Shown here: piece after piece, positions 1 through 5,358 of the stretch | Numbering within the stretch: the first letter of the stretch is position 1 | How the letters are laid out: every line of letters begins with the position of its first letter | Position numbers and translations under genes: made by a program | Source: an uncultured Fibrobacterota bacterium | GTDB lineage: Bacteria > Fibrobacterota > Chitinivibrionia > Chitinivibrionales > CAIOZP01 | DNA length: 5,358 nt | Reading direction: 5' to 3' | NCBI GenBank assembly: GCA_903862805.1 | Contig: CAIOZP010000273.1 | Span: 1 to 5,358, forward strand | The notes under the pieces: generated by a model | Database searches by the model: none | What the model was told of the DNA's origin: nothing | What the model saw: only the letters and a program-made list of their open reading frames with translations

Positions 1-293
1 GGAACCTATGGTGTGATTTTTATCTGAGCAAAGCCGAGTTCCTTGCGGTGCTCAAGTATTCATTTGATTTGCGTGAGAGCGGCAACCGTGCGCCATTTCT
101 CTTCGGATGTCATTCGGACATTTATTCCGACTGTTATCCCGATTCGATTCCGCATGCGACATGGCAGGATCGTCAGGCAGCGCTTCGCGAGTTCCTCCAG
201 TGGGCGGCTGCGAAACCGGAAGTCCGCATTGTTTCGATGAAGCAGGTTCTCGATTGGATCCGCAAACCGGTTCCGCTTCAGAAAACAAAATGA
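1..293 (+). CDS. Polysaccharide deacetylase (CE4/NodB-like), C-terminal fragment
   Basis: The 5' end is missing; the frame is open from base 3 and ends at TGA 291-293, giving 96 visible residues. What is seen: an 'NRAPF' segment followed by 'FGCHSD', then a helix rich in Ala, Arg and Leu, and a tail reading 'KPEVRIVSMKQVLDWIRKPV'. This order (NRAPF.., a His, then ..KP-x-V..-[VI]-[ST]-x-x-Q-[LV]-x-x-W) matches the C-terminal end of carbohydrate esterase family 4 enzymes, which remove N- or O-acetyl groups from chitin-like, peptidoglycan or exopolysaccharide chains. The His in 'FGCHSD' may be the motif-5 catalytic His of the family, which is inference. The metal-binding Asp-His-His motifs lie outside the window, so activity and any signal peptide cannot be judged. 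A GTG at 48 would be an internal codon here, not a start. The next gene on the same strand begins 239 bases later, so co-transcription with the ketosynthase genes is uncertain. Confidence 0.72.
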   Translation, partial: NLWCDFYLSKAEFLAVLKYSFDLRESGNRAPFLFGCHSDIYSDCYPDSIPHATWQDRQAALREFLQWAAAKPEVRIVSMKQVLDWIRKPVPLQKTK

Positions 294-485
294 GCAACAA
301 GTCGAAGATGCCGCTCACGGCTGGGATCATGCGAAGCCCGGATGGTTCAGGGAATAGGGGCCTTTGATAGGGCGAACTCCCAAATCGTCGGTTGGTTTTA
401 CGTTATGGGGTATTCCGGCTGCGAAAACAAACCAAATAGAAAAACTGGCATGAACGATCGACATAAAACTATTTTCTGGCACTAT

Positions 486-505
486 TCCCGAAATCTTTTT
501 CGGGA
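486..505 (+). other. Perfect 8-bp hairpin in the leader of the ketosynthase gene
   Basis: TCCCGAAA (486-493) and TTTCGGGA (498-505) are exact reverse complements around the 4-base loop TCTT. The hairpin lies 27 bases before the ATG at 533. No T-run follows it (the next bases are CAGTACC), so it is a poor intrinsic terminator in the plus direction. It could be a leader RNA structure, a dyad bound by a regulator, or a chance palindrome. The rest of 294-532 holds no convincing gene and no clear promoter that I could pick out. Confidence 0.4.
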
Positions 506-532
506 CAGTACCAATATTTGAACGGTAGTTTG

Positions 533-1762
533 ATGGAAAAAAAGCGCATAGTCGTTACTGGAATAGGGCTGATAACACCGATCGGAACCGGGGAGAAGGC
601 TTTTTGGGCCGCCGCCATCGCATCCGAAAATGGTGTTCGTCCAATCCAGTCTATTGACGTAAGCGACTATAAAACCAAAACCGGCGGCGAAGTCCTCGAC
701 TTCAATTCCTCAGACTGGTTCACCGCCGAAGAGTCATCTTCGATGGGAAGATCGAGTCAGTTCGCGGTTGCCGCCACCCGCATGGCACTCGCCGATGCCG
801 GAATTTCCGATGGAACAATCGATCCCTGGCGCGTTGCGGTATCAATGGGAACAACTATGGGCGAGCCGCAGATTCTCGATGAATCGGTCCGCAAAAAGTA
901 TACCGGCGGCTCCGAAGAATCAATTCCTGCCGACCTTCCACGCCAGTATCCGTGCGGTGTTATTCCTGCAAATATTTCCAGAATGCTTGGATTCAAGGGC
1001 CCGTCGGTCATACTTCCGGCCGCATGTGCCGCTGGTAATTATGCGATAGGCTACGCGATGGATCTGATCCGTCTCGGTCGTGCCGATGTCGTGATTGCCG
1101 GAGGATCCGATCCTTTCTCAAGCATTGCCTTCACCGGATTCAACCGTCTGCTTGCTACCACCAAAGACGTCTGCCGTCCTTTCGACAAAGAAAGAAACGG
1201 TATGGCGGTCTCCGAAGGTGCAGGCATACTTATCATAGAAAGCCTCGAACATGCACTGGCCCGCAAGGCCCGCATCCGCGCCGAACTTCTCGGTTACGGA
1301 ATCGCCTGTGATGCGTTCCACATGACCACTCCGGCCGAAGACGGCTGCGGTGGGATTCTTGCTTCGCGCAAGGCACTCGATCATGCAGGCGTTTCGCCCG
1401 ACAGCATCGACTATGTCTGTGCGCACGGAACCGGTACACCGGCCAACGACAAGAGTGAAGCGGTTATTGCGAAAACGGTTTTCGGCGATCGCGGAACGAA
1501 AATTCCGATGTCGTCAATCAAGTCGATGCTTGGTCACACAATGGGAGCTGCTTCGGCTATCGAGGCGGCGGCCTGCATTCTCATGCTTGAGAATGACACC
1601 GTTCTTCCCACGATCAACTACGAAAACCCCGATCCGCTTTGCGACATCGACTGCGTTCCGAACAAGGCGCGCAGCATGAAATTGCAGACCGTGATGTCCA
1701 ACGCTTATGCGTTTGCCGGCAACACATCTGCGATCATCCTTTCGAAATTCAAGGGCGAATAA
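533..1762 (+). CDS. Beta-ketoacyl-ACP synthase (FabF-like, KS-alpha, catalytically complete)
   Basis: A 409-residue thiolase-fold ketosynthase of normal FabF length. It should catalyse decarboxylative Claisen condensation of a malonyl-ACP extender with an acyl chain in the cytoplasm. Seen: N-terminal 'VVTGIGLITPIG' (residues 7-18), nucleophile Cys165 in 'PAACAAG', 'RPFD' before the 'SEGAG' segment, His298 in 'HGTGTPAND', and Lys330/His335 in 'KSMLGH'. The complete Cys-His-His triad and Lys argue for an active enzyme. The usual C-terminal GFGGTN loop is altered to 'AFAGNT', but the gating Phe394 is kept. ATG 533 is chosen over an in-frame TTG at 518 because residue 1 then sits just before the conserved strand; neither start has a strong Shine-Dalgarno sequence. 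The stop touches the start of the next gene, a ketosynthase-like protein without a triad, so the two probably form a heterodimer. It could be ordinary FabF, but pairing with an inactive partner and an ACP favours a specialised type II PKS or aryl polyene-like role. Confidence 0.93.
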   Translation: MEKKRIVVTGIGLITPIGTGEKAFWAAAIASENGVRPIQSIDVSDYKTKTGGEVLDFNSSDWFTAEESSSMGRSSQFAVAATRMALADAGISDGTIDPWRVAVSMGTTMGEPQILDESVRKKYTGGSEESIPADLPRQYPCGVIPANISRMLGFKGPSVILPAACAAGNYAIGYAMDLIRLGRADVVIAGGSDPFSSIAFTGFNRLLATTKDVCRPFDKERNGMAVSEGAGILIIESLEHALARKARIRAELLGYGIACDAFHMTTPAEDGCGGILASRKALDHAGVSPDSIDYVCAHGTGTPANDKSEAVIAKTVFGDRGTKIPMSSIKSMLGHTMGAASAIEAAACILMLENDTVLPTINYENPDPLCDIDCVPNKARSMKLQTVMSNAYAFAGNTSAIILSKFKGE

Positions 1763-2962
1763 ATGAGCGATCGTCTTCTCCTTACCGCGATGAGTTGCGC
1801 CACTCCGGCAGGATTCGGCCTTGAAGCCACTACCGCCGGACTTGCCGCAAAGACGAAGCCGTGTTCCATAAAGAACTACGAGTTTCATTCGTTCGACGAA
1901 GAGGTTCCGGCGTATCTCATCCCTCAAAGCTGGGATGCCGCAACTGTTCTTGGCAAATCCGGTTTACGTACAAAAGACCGTTCGACCAAGCTTCTGCTTT
2001 CCACAATCGAGACAGGGCTGAAGGGAATCTTCAGCGACCGTGCTCCTGAAAAGAAGCCTGGGCTTTCCATCGGAACCGCTTTCGGAAGCGTCCAGAGCAT
2101 CGGCGATTTCCTTTCCGACTCAATCGTGAGCGGTGTCAATGCCGTCAATCCGGTTCTTTTTGCCAACACGGTTATCAATTCTCCGGTTGGAAATGCGAAC
2201 ATCCGATACGAAATCAAAAGCCTTTCTGCAACAAGCTCCGGCACATTCAACGCCGGACTCGATGCTATGATCTACGCTGCCGACCATATCCGTTCAGGTC
2301 ACCACGACGCAATACTCGCCGGTGGACTCGAAGAGGTCAGCTACTACACAACGCTCGGTTTCAAAAGATCGGGCCTTCTTTCCAAAGCCGCATCAAGCCG
2401 ACCCTTTGCGAGCGACGCCGATGGCGTGATTTGCGGAGAAGGCTGTGCGCTGTTCCTTATCGAGACCGCAAAATCCGCCGCCGATGCCGGTCGATCGGCA
2501 ATTGCATACATTTCCGGATACGCGCAGACCTTCGATCCGAACTCCGGCGTTCGTGGGTTCAATCCCGATGCCGAAGCCGCGACCGTTGCCGTGAACCAGG
2601 CCCTTGCGATGGCGGGGCTTACGGCTTCCGACATTTCGTTTGTAGCATCCGGCGCAAGTGGAAATCCGGCGTCCGACGCTATCGAAGCGACAGTTATTTC
2701 GTCAATTTTCGGAAATGTTCCGGTGGCAGCGTACAAAGCTCAATTCGGAGAATCCTACGGAGCCGCTCCGGCCCTTGCCGTGGCAGCTGCGATTATCGAT
2801 GCGAAGCGCGGTTTCATAACCGGCACCGGATCGGATTACAAAGTATCAGGAAATGTCAACCTTGTGAAAGCCGACACGGCCGTGAATGCCAAACACGTAC
2901 TCGTGACGTCTTTTTCATGTGACGGAAACTGTGCCGCGCTCATACTGAGCATGGCCGATTAA
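1763..2962 (+). CDS. Ketosynthase-like chain-length-factor homologue without catalytic triad (KS-beta)
   Basis: A 399-residue protein with the ketosynthase fold but no condensing residues. Aligned without gaps to the preceding ketosynthase through 'LAGG', the Cys position is Phe162 in 'SGTFNAG'; the distance to the AGG motif is 24 residues in both proteins. The first His is Gly297 ('ASGASGNPASD' against 'AHGTGTPAND') and the second is Glu330 ('KAQFGESYGAA' against 'KSMLGHTMGAA'), while Lys325 is kept. The gating Phe is replaced by Cys386 in 'FSCDGN'. In type II PKS and aryl polyene systems such inactive partners pair with the active ketosynthase and shape the pocket that limits chain length; that role is inferred here. 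The ATG directly follows the upstream stop TAA with no spacer, and an AAGGG at 1751-1755 gives a Shine-Dalgarno sequence 7 bases before it. This suggests translational coupling and matched subunit amounts. An alternative is an unrelated regulatory or scaffolding pseudo-enzyme. The frame is intact and full length, so it is not a decaying pseudogene. Confidence 0.85.
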   Translation: MSDRLLLTAMSCATPAGFGLEATTAGLAAKTKPCSIKNYEFHSFDEEVPAYLIPQSWDAATVLGKSGLRTKDRSTKLLLSTIETGLKGIFSDRAPEKKPGLSIGTAFGSVQSIGDFLSDSIVSGVNAVNPVLFANTVINSPVGNANIRYEIKSLSATSSGTFNAGLDAMIYAADHIRSGHHDAILAGGLEEVSYYTTLGFKRSGLLSKAASSRPFASDADGVICGEGCALFLIETAKSAADAGRSAIAYISGYAQTFDPNSGVRGFNPDAEAATVAVNQALAMAGLTASDISFVASGASGNPASDAIEATVISSIFGNVPVAAYKAQFGESYGAAPALAVAAAIIDAKRGFITGTGSDYKVSGNVNLVKADTAVNAKHVLVTSFSCDGNCAALILSMAD

Positions 2963-2995
2963 AACAGCAACAGTATTATTCACCAATAAGTTTCC

Positions 2996-3000
2996 AGGAG
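2996..3000 (+). promoter_or_regulatory. Shine-Dalgarno that sets the ACP start
   Basis: AGGAG at 2996-3000 lies 6 bases before ATG 3007, a near-ideal distance. It directly abuts the in-frame TTG at 3001, which therefore cannot be the start. This fixes the acyl carrier protein at 85 residues. Confidence 0.8.
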
Positions 3001-3006
3001 TTGTCG

Positions 3007-3264
3007 ATGGACACCAACCAGATCAAGTCGATCATTCGTGATCTGATCACCGAAATCGCCGAAGACATGGATGTCGATGTCTCGAAGATTACGGACAGCG
3101 CACATTTCATAACAGATATCGGGCTCGACTCGATGGCGTTGCTCGAAGTGCTTGCAAGCATGGAAAAGAAATTCAGCGTCTCGATTCCGGAGTCGGAGTT
3201 TCCAAATCTGACTTCTGTCGATGCCTGCGCTGCAACCGTGGAGAAGTATCTCGCGGTCAAGTAA
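3007..3264 (+). CDS. Acyl carrier protein (discrete, type II)
   Basis: An 85-residue acidic protein with the four-helix ACP pattern. The phosphopantetheine attachment site is Ser42 in 'DIGLDSMALLEVL', a DSM variant of the common DSL motif, at the start of helix II. Helix II is followed by 'FSVSIPESEFPNLTSVDA', the usual loop and helix III, and a final helix ending 'VEKYLAVK'. The Ser should be modified by a phosphopantetheinyl transferase, which is not in the window. It lies 44 bases after the ketosynthase-like gene on the same strand and has its own strong Shine-Dalgarno, so it is likely the third gene of one operon and the carrier used by the ketosynthase pair. Its length and sequence would also fit a housekeeping AcpP, but housekeeping acpP normally sits beside fabG or fabF in the fatty acid operon. 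Next to a KS/CLF pair a dedicated ACP is more likely. Confidence 0.93.
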   Translation: MDTNQIKSIIRDLITEIAEDMDVDVSKITDSAHFITDIGLDSMALLEVLASMEKKFSVSIPESEFPNLTSVDACAATVEKYLAVK

Positions 3265-3283
3265 GAGGAAATGAGATTTTCTT

Positions 3284-3318
3284 AAAAGGCTCTGCTTTGG
3301 CAGAGCCTTTTTGTTTTT
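3284..3318. terminator. Strong intrinsic terminator shared by two convergent units
   Basis: A perfect 12-bp stem, AAAAGGCTCTGC (3284-3295) with GCAGAGCCTTTT (3300-3311), closes on the loop TTTG (3296-3299). On the plus strand it runs into TTTT-T-G-TTTTT, a good T-tract for stopping the ACP operon 20 bases after the ACP stop. On the minus strand the same stem ends in TTTT then AAGAAAA, so it can also serve the convergent gene ending at 3318. The last T of the plus-strand tract is part of that gene's stop codon (TCA at 3318-3320). Confidence 0.92.
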
Positions 3319-4052
3319 CAGGCGGAAGTTCTTTTGCCGCTTACGTCTTCGTAGAATTTTGTAAACGTCAGACCCATATACGGTGCAAGCCAGATGAACC
3401 CGATGCCGAGCGTGCATATCGAAAGAATGATCCAGCCGAAGAATCGCCAGCCGAGGCAGAAGAATTTCCAGCGGTGGCCCAGCATCATGTCACGGCTTGC
3501 TTTTATCGCGTCACCAGCGGTCATGGTCGGATTTTCTGACAATATGAAAAATGTCTGCGAATATGAAAGCGACGCGATGATTCCTGGAACGATGAGAAGA
3601 ATTGTCCAGAGAATAATGTAAATGATCATCAGGAGATACGCCACGAAGGAACGGCCGAAATCGTCAAACCCGCCGAAGATTTCCGAGGTGTCCACTTTCA
3701 ATCCCCGATTCCATCTGATGGAAAAAGTTGCCATTCCAAGTCGTAGCGGCCCTGTAATGACAACATTTGCAATCGTTCCGAGGACAGGAATCATCCCGAC
3801 GCCGAGCGTGATTCCCATATAGATCAACCACGCAGGAACCACATCGCCCCAATGATCTTTCAGTCTGGCCCGTGTGCTTTCCATGAGTTGACGATTTGAA
3901 ATCGTTCCACGCTCTCCGCCAGTGAATGTCCAGTTTGCAGAATGCGAATGCATCTCCGGTGCCGTCGCGGAATTTCCGGCAATCGCCGCCCCACAAGTTC
4001 CGCAGAATCTGTCGGCTACCGAAACTAATCCGCCGCATTTGGTGCAATTCAT
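3318..4052 (-). CDS. DUF975-family integral membrane protein with N-terminal zinc ribbon
   Basis: A 244-residue protein. Residues 1-20 form a small zinc ribbon, with Cys3, Cys6, Cys17 and Cys20 in a CxxC-x10-CxxC arrangement that probably binds one zinc on the cytoplasmic side. A polar linker (about 21-65) leads to a membrane domain with hydrophobic stretches at about 71-110, 136-165 and 197-232. Seen near the end: 'GDAIKASRDMMLGHRWKFF', then 'GWIILSICTLGIGFIWLAPY', then 'FTKFYEDV'. This Ala-Ser..Met-Met..Gly-x-x-Trp-Lys, Leu-Thr-Leu-Gly-Ile-Gly, Pro-Tyr, Phe-Tyr-Glu-Asp pattern is typical of DUF975, a family with no established function. ATG 4052 is supported by AAGGA (plus coordinates 4059-4063) 6 bases upstream. 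The gene begins 37 bases after the acyltransferase on the same strand, so both are likely one transcript. Zinc-ribbon fusion to uncharacterised bacterial membrane domains is common; the biological role here is unknown. Confidence 0.83.
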   Translation of the reverse strand: MNCTKCGGLVSVADRFCGTCGAAIAGNSATAPEMHSHSANWTFTGGERGTISNRQLMESTRARLKDHWGDVVPAWLIYMGITLGVGMIPVLGTIANVVITGPLRLGMATFSIRWNRGLKVDTSEIFGGFDDFGRSFVAYLLMIIYIILWTILLIVPGIIASLSYSQTFFILSENPTMTAGDAIKASRDMMLGHRWKFFCLGWRFFGWIILSICTLGIGFIWLAPYMGLTFTKFYEDVSGKRTSA

Positions 4053-4089
4053 TTCAGATCCTTATTTGAGGTACATGGGAAGACAAAAA

Positions 4090-5196
4090 TCACAATCCGA
4101 TCATAACGCGTAAAATACGCGGCCGCTTGAGCAGCCTGTCAACAATAAGCATCACTGCAAACGACACCAAAACAAGCACAGCGCAAAGCAGGAAAAATCC
4201 GTGTACGAGAAAAGTCTTTCTCAACATCTCAAGGAGCCAGACATGCCAGATATACACCGGAAAACTCACACCAACCATTGCCTTGACAAATACGAAAAGT
4301 TTCGCCCGTGATTCGATAAAGCCGCGAATGAGATCATCGAACTTCACGAAGACGGCAATCACCGAGATCGTGTATGGAATAACCACCCAACGCGAAAAAT
4401 GATTGAAATAGCCCGGATCATTCTGGTACGAAGCACGGAAGAGATATTCCCAAAGCAACCCGCCGAACGCCGCAGCAGCAACAAACAGAACGACACCCGC
4501 AGGAATCTTTGACACCGCTTTTGCAATGGCGGCCGAGTGAACGGCGAAGATCATTCCGGAATAGAACCAGAACATCCAGTAAACCGGCGAAGAAGACGGA
4601 AAGTTCGGTAGCGGCCGGTCGACAGAAGCAAACCATCCGGCAGATGGCGAGCAGAATACCAACTCAACGGCAAGCAGAACGAACCAGAACAGCAATCCCG
4701 CCGAACGCTTCTGCGCAAGCCCGATCACGAAGGGGAAAAGCAGATAGCACTGAAGAATCGCGGTGAAAAAATAGAAATGGTAAATCACCGGTTGGAAATA
4801 CAGTGCGTTCCAAAGTATCGCGAGATTCTGCAAAAATCCGGCAACAGTCATGGAGTCAACGAATTTTCCCTTGAGAACAAGAATCGACAGGCTGATAATA
4901 AGAAACGGCAGGCCGATCTGATATGCGCGTTCAGCGTAAAATTTCGGCGCGCCCTTGATGACATCGGAATCTTTCAGCCATGTTTTACGATACTTGAGGC
5001 ACAGCCCGAAACCCGACAGAAAAATGAAAACCGGCACACAGAACCGCGCCAATTGATTCGTCAGAACTGCCGCGATTACTTCCATCGACGGCGCATGATG
5101 TCTAACCCACTGCCATTCGCCCCACGAAGATCCGTGAATCAAAAGAACTGCGATAATTGACAACAAACGAAGCAGGTCTGACGTTGTTCGGCTCAT
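4090..5196 (-). CDS. Acyltransferase-3 family membrane protein (OafA/WecH-like)
   Basis: A 368-residue polytopic inner-membrane protein of the acyltransferase-3 family, whose members move acetyl, succinyl or longer acyl groups onto sugars of O-antigen, exopolysaccharide, peptidoglycan or lipids. Seen: 'DLLRLLSIIAVLLIHGSSW' (residues 7-25) with the family His at 21 in helix 1, then 'RFCVPVFIFLSGF' (51-63) with Arg51 and the SGF turn. Also seen are 'HFYFFTAILQCYLLFP' (140-155) and a late 'PVYIWHVWLLEM' (313-324). About ten hydrophobic segments span the protein, as usual for the family. An in-frame ATG at 5247 would add 17 residues, but it has no Shine-Dalgarno and would cross a probable promoter. 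ATG 5196 has GAGGA 10 bases upstream and puts helix 1 close to the N-terminus as in relatives. It is the first gene of a minus-strand pair with the DUF975 protein. Substrate cannot be told from sequence; the deacetylase and ketosynthase genes nearby only suggest envelope lipid or glycan context. Confidence 0.9.
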   Translation of the reverse strand: MSRTTSDLLRLLSIIAVLLIHGSSWGEWQWVRHHAPSMEVIAAVLTNQLARFCVPVFIFLSGFGLCLKYRKTWLKDSDVIKGAPKFYAERAYQIGLPFLIISLSILVLKGKFVDSMTVAGFLQNLAILWNALYFQPVIYHFYFFTAILQCYLLFPFVIGLAQKRSAGLLFWFVLLAVELVFCSPSAGWFASVDRPLPNFPSSSPVYWMFWFYSGMIFAVHSAAIAKAVSKIPAGVVLFVAAAAFGGLLWEYLFRASYQNDPGYFNHFSRWVVIPYTISVIAVFVKFDDLIRGFIESRAKLFVFVKAMVGVSFPVYIWHVWLLEMLRKTFLVHGFFLLCAVLVLVSFAVMLIVDRLLKRPRILRVMIGL

Positions 5197-5206
5197 TTTC
5201 AGGATT

Positions 5207-5211
5207 TCCTC
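5207..5211 (-). promoter_or_regulatory. Ribosome binding site for the acyltransferase, deciding the start
   Basis: On the minus strand GAGGA lies 10 bases before ATG 5196. The spacing is slightly long but workable. The upstream in-frame ATG at 5247 is preceded by a GC-rich CGCGGG stretch with no ribosome-binding motif, so 5196 is preferred. Confidence 0.55.
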
Positions 5212-5230
5212 GGGTTGTATGTAGTAAGGG

Positions 5231-5260
5231 AATATATTTGTAAGCATCCCGCGATGTAAA
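5231..5260 (-). promoter_or_regulatory. Candidate sigma-70-type promoter for the acyltransferase/DUF975 pair
   Basis: On the minus strand a -35 box TTTACA (plus 5255-5260, 5 of 6 to TTGACA) and a -10 box TATATT (plus 5231-5236, 5 of 6 to TATAAT) are 18 bases apart. Transcription would start roughly 28-30 bases before ATG 5196, leaving room for the ribosome binding site. No operator repeat is evident. The match is by eye only. Confidence 0.45.
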
Positions 5261-5331
5261 TACGGTTCTTCGTAGAATTTCGTGAAAAAAGCTGTCCCGT
5301 AGTATTTTAGTACAATGGAAAAACTAAATAT
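5248..5331 (-). other. Open segment encoding an echo of the DUF975 C-terminus (possible remnant)
   Basis: Read on the minus strand in the acyltransferase frame, this stretch after an in-frame TGA (plus 5332-5334) gives a peptide containing 'YYGTAFFTKFYEEP'. The DUF975 gene's end reads 'PYMGLTFTKFYEDV'. At DNA level 14 bases are identical (3346-3359 and 5267-5280), and 18 of 20 match over 3346-3365 against 5267-5286. There is no start codon, gene length or ribosome site to make this a gene. It may be a leftover of a second DUF975 copy or chance similarity. The remaining bases to 5358 show nothing I can support. Confidence 0.25.
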
Positions 5332-5358
5332 TCATTACCAGCAGATGTTAGGCCTCCC

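Noticed and set aside
405..521. A 38-codon plus-strand ORF starting at ATG 405 in the gap before the ketosynthase
   Set aside because: There is no ribosome binding site before the ATG, it runs through the hairpin, and the peptide has no recognisable pattern or gene-like composition.
518..532. TTG at 518 as the ketosynthase start, adding five residues
   Set aside because: No Shine-Dalgarno supports it, and the ATG at 533 places the conserved first strand at the usual distance from the N-terminus.
1514..1927. A 137-residue minus-strand open frame across the ketosynthase junction
   Set aside because: It is antisense to two well-supported genes and its translation has no family features; it is a frame shadow of the coding strand.
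2976..2989. Small inverted repeat TTATT/AATAA before the ACP gene
   Set aside because: Five AT-only base pairs are too weak to be meaningful.
4777..5160. A 127-residue plus-strand open frame inside the acyltransferase region
   Set aside because: It is antisense to a clear membrane protein gene; the translation is Arg, Gln and Asn rich with no domain pattern, as expected of a shadow frame.
5197..5247. ATG 5247 as the acyltransferase start
   Set aside because: It lacks a ribosome site, would overlap the likely promoter, and adds a polar extension unlike relatives; ATG 5196 fits better.

Overview
The window reads as chromosomal DNA from a bacterium with moderate GC, probably Gram-negative. Nothing in it fixes the lineage: there is no rRNA, tRNA or taxon-specific marker. 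Gene density is ordinary. I see no mobile element, CRISPR array or tRNA.

The plus-strand half (1-3264) holds lipid or polyketide biosynthesis genes. It opens with the last 96 codons of a carbohydrate esterase 4-type polysaccharide deacetylase (1-293). A 239-base gene-free stretch follows (294-532), with a perfect 8-bp hairpin at 486-505 near its end. Then come three genes in the order ketosynthase (533-1762), ketosynthase-like partner (1763-2962) and acyl carrier protein (3007-3264). The first ketosynthase keeps the full Cys-His-His triad and its Lys. The second has the same fold signatures but has lost all three catalytic residues, at Phe162, Gly297 and Glu330. The two reading frames abut with no base between them. 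This is the order and logic of a type II 'minimal PKS' (KS-alpha, chain-length factor, ACP), the arrangement known from actinobacterial aromatic polyketides and, with the same KS/CLF idea, from aryl polyene clusters of Gram-negative bacteria. The window shows no ketoreductase, dehydratase or acyl-activating enzyme, so the product cannot be named. The rest of such a cluster, if it exists, would lie upstream of base 1.

A strong hairpin with T-tracts (3284-3318) separates this unit from a convergent minus-strand pair. That pair is an acyltransferase-3 family membrane protein (4090-5196) followed 37 bases later by a DUF975-type membrane protein with an N-terminal zinc ribbon (3318-4052). A plausible sigma-70-type promoter for the pair lies at 5231-5260. 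Just upstream, at 5266-5286, is a short stretch nearly identical to the end of the DUF975 gene.

The most notable item is the triad-less ketosynthase partner and the compact KS/CLF/ACP module it belongs to. The deacetylase and acyltransferase point to cell-envelope or exported glycolipid work nearby, but a link between them and the ketosynthase module is inference from proximity only.
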